A stretch of DNA of 64,000 nucleotides from Candidatus Mycoplasma liparidae (GTDB taxonomy: Bacteria; Bacillota_I; Bacilli_A; Mycoplasmatales; Mycoplasmoidaceae), in assembly GCA_009884515.1 (NCBI GenBank), contig RHHX01000001.1, positions 310,001 to 374,000 on the forward strand. The letters run 5' to 3'. Below, one piece after another: positions 11,247 to 22,851 of the stretch (position 1 is its first letter; the number at the start of each line of letters is the position of its first letter). The notes under the pieces were generated by a model. That model worked only from the letters and a program-made list of their open reading frames with translations. It was not told where the DNA came from and ran no database searches. A program made the translations under genes and the position numbers.

Positions 11247-12004
11247 GAATAGTAGGATTTGGACATGTAGGAAAGTTAATGAAAAAAATGTTTTCTGATG
11301 CAATTATTTTTGATCCTTATTTAAAAATAGGAATAAAAGAAGAAATTAATATATGTGATGTAGTTTTTGTTTGCGTTCCGACTGATATGTTAGAAAACGG
11401 AGATTGTGATACAAGCATTGTTGAAGAATGTATTAATTGAATTAAAAGTAAGTTAATTATTATCCGTTCTACAGTTCCAGTAGGATTTACTGATAAAATG
11501 GTTAAAAAACACAAAAAAAGAATCGTTTTTCAACCAGAATATTATGGTGAAACTCCAGACCACCCCTTCAATAATATAAGAAGAGATTGATTATCTTTTG
11601 GAGGAGAACCATCAAGTGTAAATTTAGCTATTAAAGCATATCAATTAATTATTAATTCAGAAGTTAAAATTTTCCAATCTAATGCAGTTGATGTGGAAAT
11701 GGCAAAATATATGGAAAATAGTTTTTTTGCAACAAAAGTTACTTTTGTTAATGAAATGTTTGATATTGCACAAGCATTTGGAGTTGATTTTAATATTGCT
11801 AGAGAAATTTGGCTAGCAGATCCTAGAATTGGTAGAAGTCATACTTTTGTTTATAAAGAAAAAAGAGGTTATTCAGGCAAATGTTTACCAAAAGATATTT
11901 CATCAATTAAAAATCAAGCATCAAACGCTAAAGTAAATACACTTCTACTAGATACAATAGTAGAAAAGAATTTTTATTTTTTAAATAAAAACAAAAAATT
12001 TTAA
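11237..12004 (+). CDS. Short UDP-glucose/GDP-mannose dehydrogenase
   Basis: A Rossmann NAD site (GIVGFGHVG) opens the protein. RSTVPVG, the central-domain motif KYMENSFFATKVTFVNE and the catalytic cysteine in GYSGKCLPKD follow in the right order. The enzyme family oxidises UDP-glucose to UDP-glucuronate or relatives. At 255 residues it lacks the C-terminal nucleotide-sugar-binding domain (roughly 120-150 residues) of usual members. The stop at 12002-12004 is followed at once by a convergent gene, so the shortening may be a truncation or a natural short form. Start at 11237 chosen because a GGAG ribosome site lies 9 bases before it. Confidence 0.8.
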
Positions 12005-12033
12005 TTAGATAAAACATGAGAATTATTTCGCTC

Positions 12034-13256
12034 CTAATAAGTATTAATAGCGAAATTAAATAATTTTTTAAAATCAATTTCAAACATTTTATTTAAATCA
12101 GTAGAAGAAAAATTTTTATAGGGAAAAGATGAACCAATACCTTCATTTATATATATATTTTCAAAAAAACACATTATTTTATTTAGATTATCTCTAGTAG
12201 ATTGTCTATTATCTCGTGGAGTTTTATTATTAGATATTTCTTGATCGATTACGTTATTTAATATTTTTTTTATTAAATCATTTTTATTTTTACAAAAGTA
12301 TTGAATAATAGAAAAAATAATAATAGTTTTTACTTCTCCTTCAGGATCTTCAATTTTTTGATCAATAATAATATTTTCAATTTTTTTTAATTTTGAAACA
12401 ATATATTTTTGTTTTCTGAATGTTTCATTTTGCAAATTGATAAAAACCTTTTGATAGCTTGATCTATTAGTTTTTTTTATAACTCAAGATAAATCATATC
12501 TATTCAATAAATATGTTGTTTTATCTACTTCTTCTAAATCATGAACATAATCAATAATTTTAGATAAATAAGTTTCATTAGCATCACTGTCTTCTAATAG
12601 ATTGTAATATTTAACAATAGAATGATTAATATTCTTTAAATCTAACATATAAATAATAACAACATTTTCAATATTAAATAAATGCTTTGTAATTTCAATT
12701 AATCTAATAACAAAATTAGTATTACATCTGTCTAAATCATCAATAAAAATATAAATATTGTTATTCATTTTTTTTATATTTTCTTGAATTTGATTTTTTA
12801 AATCAATAAAACTTAAATAGTTTTTAGATTGAACATCTGTTGATTTATTATTACTTTTTTTATAACCTCTATATAAAGAATTAAAAAATTTATTTTGACT
12901 AATTGCTTCTTCACTAAATCCTTGTAAAAATTTTTTTATTTGATTACATTATTTTTATCTTTATACTTATCAAGAATATTTAAAATCATTTCAGTAGGAT
13001 CATTTAAAAAATCATAATCTCAAGCACTAATAGTTATAATGTCATCTAATTTAATTTCTGTATCTTTAGTATCTCTTAAATGATTTTTTATTTGTTTTAG
13101 AAAAGTAGTTTTACCATCACCTCATCGACCATTTATAATCATATTAAATGAAAGTATTTCATGATTTAATTTTTGTTTTTTCTTCATTTTTTTAATAAAG
13201 TGCTTAACTTCTATATCACGTTCTTTTTCATCTATAATTTCCATTTTTTTATTCAT
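12034..13256 (-). pseudogene. KAP family P-loop NTPase, one frameshift
   Basis: KAP NTPases are membrane- or defence-associated ATPases. The N-terminal frame has Walker A NGRWGDGKTT near residue 43 and TISAWDYDF. The C-terminal frame has the KAP signature YIFIDDLDRCN, then IIYMLDLKNI and a helical tail ending at 12034. A single shift at about 12945-12955 next to a run of seven A (read on the minus strand) separates them; restoring it would give a protein of about 400 residues. It could be a recent pseudogene, a slippage-controlled gene, or a sequencing error. A much more degraded KAP piece occurs at 24189-24461. The gene is convergent with the glycosyltransferase unit. Confidence 0.8.
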
Positions 13257-13452
13257 TTTCATACCTTTTTATTTTTAAATTCTTAATTAAAGTTAATATA
13301 TAAATATTTTAGTTTCATTTTTAAAATAACGATTCAATTACTTATTCATCAAAACTATTCATTTATACACTTTTTAGATTATTTCATTCAACTCAATAAT
13401 CATATAGAATAATTTTATTATATTTCATCTTTCCACATATAATTAAATTATT

Positions 13453-14124
13453 ATGAATTCAAAAATTGAACAAAAATATTTTCAAGAAGTTAATAAAGAA
13501 TGAAAGGCAGTCATTTTTAATATTTTTAATAAAAATAAATTAAACACTTTAGAATATTTAGAAATAGAATATCAAAAATATTCTATTTATCCTCAGGCTA
13601 ATACTATATTTAAATGTTTTTCTTTTTTTAAACCATCAGAAACTATAGTTGTTTTTGTAGGACAAGATCCTTATCATCAAAAAGATATTGCTGATGGACT
13701 TTGTTTCTCAACTGCTAACACTAATAAGACACCAAGTTCTTTGAAAAATATTTTTAAAGAACTAGATAATGATTTGGGCATTGATAAAAATAATAATGAT
13801 TTATCAGATTGAGCTAGACAAGGAGTTTTACTTTTGAATTCAGTTTTGAGTGTTAGAGAAGGAGAACCACTCTCACATCATCATTTAAAGTGAGAAGTTT
13901 TTACTAATTCTATTATTCAATATTTGAGTACCAATTATCCTGAAATTATTTTTGTTTTTTTCGGTAAAAAAGCTCAAACAAAAAATGTTTATGTAGCAAA
14001 CAAAGATAATATTCTTAATTTAGTACATCCTTCTGGATTTTCAGTTTATCATGGGTTTATTGGTAATAAAATGTTTAGTGAAATCAATAAAAAGTTAAAT
14101 CATAAAAAGAGCATTATTTGGTAA
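13453..14124 (+). CDS. ung: Uracil-DNA glycosylase
   Basis: The 223-residue enzyme removes uracil from DNA in base excision repair. The water-activating loop VVFVGQDPYH sits near residue 74, followed by GLCFS, LLLNSVLSVREG and the minor-groove loop HPSGFSVYHGF near the end (HPSPLSAYRGF in most bacteria, so substituted here). Length matches the family. It stands alone between the KAP pseudogene and the island. Confidence 0.93.
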
Positions 14125-14323
14125 TAAAAATGAAAATTGAGCAATAACCAAAAGAATTTTAATATTATAAATAATTTTTATATTCTATTTCAGGTATATA
14201 TTTATTATTTTTTTAATATCTATATAAGTAATAATAGATAAAACAGAACGAATAATAAAAAAATCAGATTGTCTAAATATTTTTATCATTGTTATTTTAT
14301 GTATTCAAAAAAAAGTGTTGAAA

Positions 14324-14768
14324 TTAAAGAAGTGAAAATAAAGAAATAACCAAAATAATCATTCCAAGAGAATAAAGCCCCTCACCAAGTGTTTTATAAA
14401 CAATATCTTTATCTCTAATCACCATTACAATCATAGTAATACCTAAGTACATCCTATTAGACATAAAAAATAATTGACAATTGGCTGTGAGCTTAAATAT
14501 TTTTCTTTAATTCATTCCATACATATAAACATTCATATGGATGGACTTAGAGAGACGTATTGCGTTCCTCATATTTTCATTCTTTATGATAAAGCATCAT
14601 TTTAATATTAAAAGGTATAAAAATAATTGTCATAACACAAGAAAATAAGATTCCATTTATTATATCCGTGTTAGGTATGAATCAATAACTGATTACAACT
14701 ATTAAAAATAAAATAGTTGTAAAAATGAATAATGATACTTTGCGTTTCTGTTTTTTATTTTTATCCAT
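14324..14768 (-). pseudogene. Remnant of small membrane protein
   Basis: An ATG at 14768 opens a 72-codon frame beginning MDKNKKQKRKVS with two hydrophobic helices, ending in a TAA near 14550. Another frame further on gives NRMYLGITMIVMVIRDKD and SLGMIILVISLF, which looks like the second half of the same four-helix protein. Frameshifts lie between them. Function unknown. Confidence 0.4.
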
Positions 14769-15069
14769 ATTATTCGAAAAATACACATTTTTATATTTAA
14801 TTAATTTTTCGAAGGAATTCTATTACCTCAATTAAAACTTTGTCAGGGGAGATACATCTATTCAATTACTAACACCTTGTACACTCTTAAGTATAATTTA
14901 GGCAATGTCATCAACCATCAGTAACCATTCATTCTGTATAATTAGAATCTTATATTTCAGTTAATATAATGATAGTTATCTGTCTTAGTGAAGTTTTATA
15001 TTGATCATATAAAGGAATAAAGGTCATCACTACTTTCTTAAAATAATAATTCTTATTTAGAACTTATTT
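14769..15069. other. Intergenic stretch without recognised features
   Basis: I see no open frame, RNA or clear repeat here. It separates the small membrane remnant from the DUF262 gene that begins the defence island, and its base composition is slightly less AT-rich than the surroundings. Confidence 0.4.
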
Positions 15070-17160
15070 TTAGCTTCTTATTCCTTCTAGATATTTACTT
15101 AGACGACTAATTTCTTTATCATTTTTAATGAATCATTCATTAATAGTATCTACTGTATATTTTTTTGAAAAATCTTTCTTTTTAATATTTAAGTAATCTA
15201 GAATAGAATGAATTGTTCATCCATCAAAATTCATACCAAAATTCTTCATTTCTATACTTTTTAGAGTATTTCCTTCAACTCCATAATCATATAAAATATT
15301 TTTTATTTCTTCATATCCTATTTTTTCTATTTTCAAAAAATGAGATTTGTTTTTCATGATTTTATCATTGTTTTCAGTTATTAAATTTGAATCTAAAATA
15401 AGAGCTTTTGTTTTAGTATCTATTTGATCATGGAATTGTTGACTAACATTTTGATATTTTGAAAAATTTCATATACTTTCAGTTATTGAATAAAGATATT
15501 TAGATCTCTTTTCAATTTCTTCTAAATTTCAATTAGTTCTTTCTTTAATATAATTATTAAATTTTCACTCTTCCTTTTCAAACATTAATTTTTTCTTATC
15601 TTCAAATGGTTTATTTGAATATGAACTATTAAAAGCTTTGTGAGTTAGTGTTAAATTACCAATAGTTCCTATTTTTTCTATAATAAGATCATTTGCTTCA
15701 GTATATCCAGCTTCTCTTCATTGATCTAAATTTTGAGGAAGGATATGTTCAATAGTGAAATCATCAAAATTAATAGAAACTTTATTTGAGTACGTTCCTA
15801 TTCTAATTAAAACTGATTTACAAAACTTTGATGTTAGATAGAGGTTATGACTTATGAATTTACTTTGAAATTCTTCATTTGTTGGAGCTCTGTATGTTAC
15901 TTCTCTGCTTGCATTAATATTCTCTTTATTTGACAAATAAAACATTAAGTAATAAAGTTTTTGAGAATATGACATATCATTAGGTAATTTTCCTACTAAT
16001 TTAACAAGTGAAGGGATATATCTAGTAATATTTTTATCTGAAAATCCAAAAAATTCCCTTCTAATTTTATAGTTCTCTAGAACCAAAAGACAATTATTAA
16101 TTTCATTTTCTTGTTCTTGATTAAATTGAATTTTGTTACCAACTATTTCACAATTTTTATCGAATATATCAATTAATATAGTTAAGAAAGTCTTTTCTGA
16201 TTCTATTAAAATATTCATAGAATCTTTATATTTTTTATTTGACCATTCTTTATTATTAATATATTTATATATTAAGCCATATCTATATAGTTCATTAAAA
16301 GCTATATCTGAATTTAAATTTGAATAAAGAGCATCTTCAAAATCTGCATCAAAAAAACTAGTAAAACGATTATAAATTTTTTCAACATCATTATTAACTA
16401 AAATACCTGTTTTAAATGAAATAAAATGTCTAATTCAGTCATTCTTTTTGCTATCACTTTTTAAACAATCTGATACATCATCTCAAAGCAGAAGTTTATT
16501 ATCAATGTATTTTTCCAATTGATCTTGAGTAACTATATTGTGAAAACCAGAAAAAAGATAATTCTTAACAAGATCAAACGCAGATAATTTTTTTCCTGTT
16601 GAATTAATTTGAGCAAATAAAATATGCTCATCAACATCTTCTTCAACAATAACTTCTGAAACAACTACTTTTTTAAACTGAAGATAGAAATCATCTAACC
16701 TTCCTTCATAGGTTTTTAAAAATTTTCTAATTTCACAGTAATTAGTTCAATAATTACTTTTTTGTTCTTCTTCTGTAAGATTTGAAAGATTATTTTTCAT
16801 TATCTTTTCTACAATTTTAGAATTTTTTAGATTAGATGATTGATATTTAAAGTATTCAACATTCTTTTTTATTTCATAAAGGTTTTCTTTTGATATTTTA
16901 TCTTCAAACTCTGTTAAAACTTTAACAATTAATCATAAAGTAGTCATTCTTTGTTGACCATCTATAACTATTTTTGAATTTAATTTTGCCTTAAAAACTA
17001 ATGATCCTATGTAATAATTTTTAGTTTTAGAATCAAAAATATTAGTTAATAGTTTATTAACCTCTGCTTCTTTTCAAGTATATTCTCTTTGATAAAAAGG
17101 AATAAGTAAATTACTAGCATTTCTTTGTATTTCTTCTATGCTTCTTTTTGATATATCCAT
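15070..17160 (-). CDS. DUF262/DUF1524 (GmrSD-type) nuclease, type A
   Basis: A 696-residue protein of the GmrS-GmrD fusion class, known for type IV restriction of modified DNA and for related anti-phage enzymes. The ParB-like N-terminal NTPase/nicking domain shows IPFYQREYTWK at residues 20-30, YYIGSLV and IDGQQRMTT. The C-terminal His-Me-type domain shows FTIEHILPQN near residue 472 followed by KIGTIGNLTLT and FNSSYSNKPF, the normal DUF1524 set. About 150 further residues are unassigned. It is divergent from the type-B gene, 111 bases apart. Its 5' end recurs as fragments near 22.5/23.8, 27.1 and 32.7 kb, and its 3' end as remnants at 24.6 and 25.7 kb. Confidence 0.88.
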
Positions 17161-17271
17161 ATTGATTTTTATTATTCTCCTTCAATTATTATTCAGTATA
17201 ACAGAAGAATTATTTTAATTTTATTCTTTAATATTTAGTGTTAAATTATATTAAAAGGAAAATAATTAAAT

Positions 17272-19332
17272 ATGAAAGTAAGTGAAACAACAATTTCAGA
17301 TCTACTAGATGGAAAAAAACATTATATAGTACCAATCTTTCAAAGAATTTACTCTTGAAAGACTGATAATTGTGAACAACTTTTTAATGATATTAAAAAG
17401 TTAATGATGAAAGATGAAAAAAGAAAAGAACATTTTATAGGTTCGATAGTAGCAATAGCTCATAAAAAGAGTTCAGGTACTTTATCTGCACATTCAATAA
17501 TAGATGGTCAACAAAGATTTACAACATGCATCTTGTTTATTTTGGCATTAATAGAAAATTTTAAAGATACTAATACATTTGATTTAGAAGATGTAAGAGA
17601 ATCATATTTAATTAATCCTCGTAAGGAAAATAATGAAAAATATAAAATTTTCCTAATTGAAGAGGATATGATTATTTTAAAAAAATTAATCGATAATGAA
17701 AAAATATATGAAGAAGATAAAAAATCTGTAATTTATAAAAATTTTAGCTACTTTAAAGATGAAATTTCTAAAATCAAGGAAACTTTTTCTTTTCAACAAT
17801 TTATTGATACTATGAAGAAACTAAGAGTAGCTCTTATTACTTTAGACTCTGATATAGATAATCCGCAACTAATATTTGAATCAATAAATTCAACAGGCTT
17901 ATCACTTTCTCAAGGCGACTTAATTAAGAATTTTATATTAATGGATCTTTTACCTGAAGATCAAGAAAATATTTATAAAAAATATTGAAAACATTTGGAA
18001 GAAACATTAACTCAATTCAATCAATTAGATGTGTTCTTTAAACACTTTTTAACTATAAAAACAAAAATAATTCCAAATGAAAATAAAATATATAATGAAT
18101 TTAAAATATTTAGAAATAATTCATCTGCATCTATATATGAAATTGTTGAAGATATTTATAAGTATTTTATTAATTTTGAAAAAATTCTTAAAAATAGATT
18201 TGAAGATGAAAAAATATCTAAATCTATGAAAAATCTTAAATCTTTAAAAAATAAAGTTGTTGATCCATTACTTATGGAATTACTTAATAAGTATGATGAA
18301 CAATTATTAAATTCAGATGATTTAAATTACTTAATTAATATCTTTATGTCTTATATTGTTAGGAGATCATTTGTTGGTTTAGCTACTAGTATCTTAAATA
18401 AAGCTTTTGTAACTTTAATAAGTAAATTAGATAACGAAAATATAAAGGAAGTAATTTGTGCCACTTTATTAAATTTTGAAAATACTCAAAAATTCCCAAA
18501 TAATAAAGAATTTGAAAATAATTTTAAAAATAAAAATTTTTACAATATGCAGATTAAAAATGCAATTTTAGAAATGATTGAAAATTTCGAAAACAAAACC
18601 TCTATTATTTTTAATAATTATACAGTAGAGCATATTATGCCACAAGGTGAAAATATGCCTAAAGTATGAAGGGAAATGTTAGGCGATAATTGAGAAGAAA
18701 TATTAGAAAAATATGTTCAAACCATTGGTAATATTACTTTAACTCTTTATAATTCAGAATTATCCAATAATTCATTTGAAAAAAAGAAAGATATGCAAGG
18801 AGGTTTTAGAGAATCTCAATTAAAACTAAATAGATTTGTTGTTAATAGTGATAATTGAGGTGAAGAGGAAATAAAGCAAAGAGCAGATGAGTTATATAAA
18901 TATTGTTTAAAAATATTTCTTTATCCTAATATTGAAAAAGAAATTCTTGATAAATATAAAATAAAAAAAATAAATTCAGAATATACCCTTGAAGGGCATA
19001 AACATTGTAACAATCTTTATATACAAAATCTTTTTAATAAATTATGAAAATTATTTAAGAATATTAACCCCAATTTAGAATATATTGTTTTAAAAGAATA
19101 TATTAAAATTATTGAAAATGAAGATACAATCGGATCTTTAGTTTTTAATAAAGATTATATTTATTTTACTTTTAAAAATTGAGAAGAAATTATTGATCAA
19201 AATAAAATAATTATAGATCTTACTAACATAAATCGTTGAGGTACTGGTAATGCAAGAATTAAAATTAATGATGAAACATTTGCTGAATGTGAAAATATTA
19301 TTGAACAAGTAATTGAAAAATATAGTGATTAG
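17272..19332 (+). CDS. DUF262/DUF1524/DUF5655 nuclease, type B copy 1
   Basis: A 686-residue GmrSD-type protein. The N-terminal domain has IVPIFQRIYSWK at residues 19-30, FIGSIV and IIDGQQRFTT near residue 77. LIFESINSTGLSLSQGDLIKNF follows, the family's FxxxNxxGxxLxxxD element. The nuclease domain has YTVEHIMPQG near residue 450 and TIGNITLTLYNSELSN. The last 100 residues, ending with NRWGTGNARI, resemble the DUF5655 domain often fused to such proteins. It differs at only about ten residues from copy 2 (27290-29350). It is divergent from the type-A gene and is followed 4 bases later by a convergent HEPN-like pseudogene. Confidence 0.9.
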
Positions 19333-19336
19333 AAAT

Positions 19337-20200
19337 TTAAATATTTTTCAGGATTTTTTCTAATTTTTTCTTCCTCTTCTTTTGAAAAACAATAAAAGTT
19401 CGCATTACATTATTAAAACTTACTGAAATAGTGTATTGACTATTAAAACTAAATTCTTTTCAGATTCAATTTTTCTTAATATTCAATTCAAAACTTTTTA
19501 AAATATAACTTAAATTTAAAAAGTCCCCCCCTTTTTTTATGTTCTTTTTTCTTTGATCCAAATCATCTATTAACATTTTATAATATGCTTTATCCTCTTC
19601 ATCTATATTTTCTTTATTTGAAAAATCTCTTATATGACCTTCATTATTTTCCATAATATTAGTTTGTAAATTTAATAATCTATCTAAATATTTATTAATT
19701 ATTAAACTATTATCTAATTTTTCATGTTTAATTTCATTAGTAATTTTACGAATCATCAATATATCTTTATAGATTTCTGACTCAAATAATAATTTAAAAT
19801 GCTCTTGTATTAATAGATCAATTTTTTATATTCAATATTTTTCCCCATGCTTATAAAGCCACATAAATCTAATACTTTAACAATATTTTTTTCTCATTCA
19901 ATCGAAAAATCAATCATAAAAAGAGAATATGTTTTTATTAGAACTTTATTAATCAATTCTATTTTAGCTAATGCTACTTCTTTTTTTAAACTGTTTTTAT
20001 TAACTGAAAAATCAACCATTTCATAGCAACCTAATACAATATAATCAATCATTTTTAAATCTTTTTCAATCTGATTTTTAATTTGATTACTATAATAATT
20101 CATTAATGAACTTTCAATTATTTCTAATTCAAAATAATTAAATCAATTGCTGATTAAATTATATAATTCTCGTTGTTTATCACTGCTATTATCAAATTAT
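19337..20200 (-). pseudogene. HEPN-like protein, broken copy 1
   Basis: Two open parts separated by a frameshift near 19830 match the intact protein at 50612-51511. The N-terminal part has FNYFELEIIESS and FSIEWEKNI; the C-terminal part has HFKLLFESEIYKDI, the motif IRKITNEIKHEK, NNEGHIRDF, DLDQRKK and a tryptophan-containing end. No start codon is left before residue one. The frame carries a run of seven G on the coding strand at about 19524-19530, replaced by other sequence in the copy at 36.9 kb. The identical frameshift in copy 2 shows that it broke before the duplication. Confidence 0.8.
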
Positions 20201-20331
20201 TTCCTTTTTTTAATATGATATTTCATATCTAATCATAGATATATTGCGAATACTTGAAAAATTGACTTAAGTTTTAGATATTTCTTACAATTTTATGTAT
20301 AAATCCACTCAATTAGTAATAATTTAGTATT

Positions 20332-21355
20332 TTAAGATTTTATCAATTTTATTTTTGAACCAAAAATTTTATTCTTTATATATTCTTTTTGCTCAGAGGT
20401 TAAAGTTTTTAAACTTTTTGTAAATAAGTTTTCAATATTTTTAGTCTCATTTTTTCAGCCTTTTTTATTTATAAGTATTATTAATATTTTATAAATATCA
20501 TTTAAATAAATTTTATTATTGATTTTTTTAAAATCAATAAAAGAGTCATATTTTTTTATAAATGTATTTACTTTGTTTTTCATCACTAAATGAATTATAT
20601 AAGACATTATTATGAAAAATTTTATTTCTTATTAATTGTAAAGCATATATAAATTCAAAAAACAAGGATATATTTCTTCAGATATTTCTTTCTTTATATT
20701 AAAACATGACGAAATAACCTTCTTTTTCATATCATTAGATAAAATAAGAAAAAAGTCATTTTTTAAGCCAAATGTTCATGAAAGACATGATTTTCAAATA
20801 CTAACTTTTACTTTACTTTCTTTATTAAAAATTACACAAGACTTCTTAAAATTTTCTCAAACTCGTGATTCGTTTAATAATAAATCACTTGCTAATTTTT
20901 TGTTTTTTTTATCAACAAGTAAATTAAAATTTTCAAAACATAATAATTTTAATTTTTCCAGACTAATTTCAAATAAATTTCCATCCATTATTTTTTTCTT
21001 TTCATCTTCTGACATGTTTTTAAAATTAGGATTTTCTTGCATTCTTTCATGAAGATAATAAATTATACCTGTTGCAAACTTTTGTTCAAAAAGTAATAAA
21101 TCATGCATAAAAATTTTTTTAAGGTCTTCATCAAATGTAAAAAAATCAATAATTTGTTCACTACTACTTTCGATTTGATATTTATTAGTTTTTCTATCAA
21201 AAGCACGAAAAAAAAAGATCATTATATCCTTTTATACAATGTTCATAATTATATGTTTTTAAAAAAGATGTCAATTTAGAATAACTTTCAATTAAAAGGC
21301 CTCTTTCTTCCAATAATTTTATCTGACTATCAAAATTTCTAAAGTTCTTTTTCAT
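20332..21355 (-). pseudogene. Abi_2 (AbiD/AbiF-like) abortive infection protein, broken copy 1
   Basis: The start FDSQIKLLEERGLLI, TFDEDLKKIFMHDLLLFEQKFA and the HEPN-like IRNKIFHNN are typical of Abi_2 proteins, which stop growth of phage-infected cells. This copy has a 2-base deletion near 21216 that breaks the N-terminus, plus two shifts at T and A runs around the IRNKIFHNN segment that are shared with copy 2. The final frame ends at 20332. Confidence 0.8.
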
Positions 21356-21628
21356 TTTTAATAAATCCTATCATTGTAAATTTCATCATTATATTAGAAA
21401 ACAAAAAGGGCGATAAAATCCCCCCTCTTAAACATAAATATTATACACAAAATATTCCATTTTCTATATTAAAACATTTATTAAATGCATAATATTAATT
21501 ATTTTTATATCTTATTATTCTTGCTTGTTATAAATTTATCTAAAATTAAAAAACTATTTTGATCTAATCTTTTTTTGAGAAAAAAATAAATAATATCAAA
21601 AACTAAAACAGAAGAATATCTTTATATA

Positions 21629-22334
21629 TTACATAATATATATCTTACAAAACCCCTTATTATTATCTATATTATATTTATTTAAAATTAATTCAATGAT
21701 AAAATATTCATAATCCTCAATATTGTTTGAAACTAGTATTCCTAAACAAACTTCATCACATTTTTCATATTTTTTTCTTGATTTTTTATCAATAATTTCT
21801 TTTAATTTTGTTAAGTTTTGATCAAAATTATCACAATTATAAATATTATTTTCAGCATGTTTTTTTATTTGTTCAATTTTTTAAATGAATGAAAAATATT
21901 CCATTTTCATGAAATTATTTCTAATCCTAAAATTTTGTTATTAATTATATTTTTAAAAATATAATTAAGATCATTAAGTTTTCCTTGTTCTTTTGAACCT
22001 GAAATAATCATTTTTTTGGTAATCCATATAAATGTATTATATTAATGATTCAAACTTTCTCATGATCAATTAAATCATCAAAATTATTAAATGATAGTTT
22101 ATCTAATAAAATCTATTTCATATTTTTTAAACAATTTAAACAAAACACCCCTTGATTAATCTGAATTAAAATCAGATTTATTTCGTAAGGCTTTGTTGCA
22201 TTATTACAAGAAAAAGTCTTTTCCCCTTCGTTATTAGGTTTAGTAAACATACATATTTTATTATTATTTCTTTCTTGATAATCAGGATTAAACCCATCTG
22301 TGATTAAACTAAATATTTTTCTATTATCATCCAT
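21629..22334 (-). pseudogene. Unknown protein, degraded copy 1
   Basis: An ATG at 22334 starts MDDNRKIFSLITDGFNPDYQ and a Cys-containing segment (GVFCLNCLKNMK), after which about 190 bases present in copy 2 are deleted. Further frames carry DKKSRKKYEKCDELCLGIVVSNNIEDYEY. I do not recognise the family. Its place behind Abi_2 in both repeat copies suggests another island-borne defence or R-M component. Confidence 0.5.
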
Positions 22335-22343
22335 ATTTTCCTT

Positions 22344-22382
22344 TACATGTAATCAAATTCTTAAAGAATTTGATTACATGTA
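22344..22382. repeat. Perfect 19-bp inverted repeat upstream of the unknown gene
   Basis: The arms 22344-22362 and 22364-22382 are exact complements around one base. It lies just before the start of the minus-strand unknown gene. In copy 2 (32.5 kb) the palindrome is degraded. An operator or a bidirectional terminator is possible. Confidence 0.75.
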
Positions 22383-22590
22383 ATATTATTAAAATAATAA
22401 AATTATTTTAACTTCGTTTTATATAATATAGAGAATGAATTTGTTTAGTTGCATAAAAGATGGAAATTCTGATAAAAATAATAATAATTGATAATAGTTT
22501 TACTTCCAAAAATATCATTTAATAATTTAATTAACATCATGTTTTTCAAGTATATTCTCTTTGACGGCTGAATAATTGAATGTAGGTTCT

Positions 22591-22850
22591 TTAATGTTTC
22601 GTGTTTTGCTCAGGTCTTAATGGTCACCTAACATTATCATATGTTAATACTCTGGTTATTAAAAAAGACAATAACGCTAACGCGAATAATGTAACCATTA
22701 ATAATATTCAAAGTGCTAATGCAATACCATTATCCTTAAAAATGTAATCCGCATTATTAAAAGGCTGCGGTACTAATAAACCAACGATAAAAATTATTAT
22801 CATCGCGATTAATGAAACTATATTAATTATTTTTTTGTCTTATCAGTCAT
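22591..22850 (-). pseudogene. Small two-helix membrane protein in the insert
   Basis: An ATG one base after the preceding gene's stop begins MTDKTKK and meets a TAA. With one more A in a run of seven the frame would continue as IINIVSLIAMIIIFIVGLLVP, a second helix (LALWILLMVTLFALALLSF) and end in RPEQNTKH. Alternatively an intact 70-residue protein could start at the ATG at 22803. Function unknown. Confidence 0.45.
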
Positions 22851-22851
22851 A

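Larger units (their letters stand above)
17068..22564. repeat. Long direct repeat, copy 1
   Basis: This stretch matches 27086-32690 at an almost constant offset of 10,018 bases. It contains the 5' end of the type-A DUF262 gene, a complete type-B gene, a HEPN-like pseudogene, an Abi_2 pseudogene and an unknown pseudogene. From about 28.0 to 30.8 kb the two copies look identical or nearly so. Differences concentrate near the ends, including a deletion of about 190 bases near 22110 in this copy. Confidence 0.9.

Noticed and set aside
19524..19530. Run of seven C (G on the coding strand) as a second phase switch
   Set aside because: It lies in a gene already broken by another frameshift, both repeat copies have the same length, and the frame is continuous through it.
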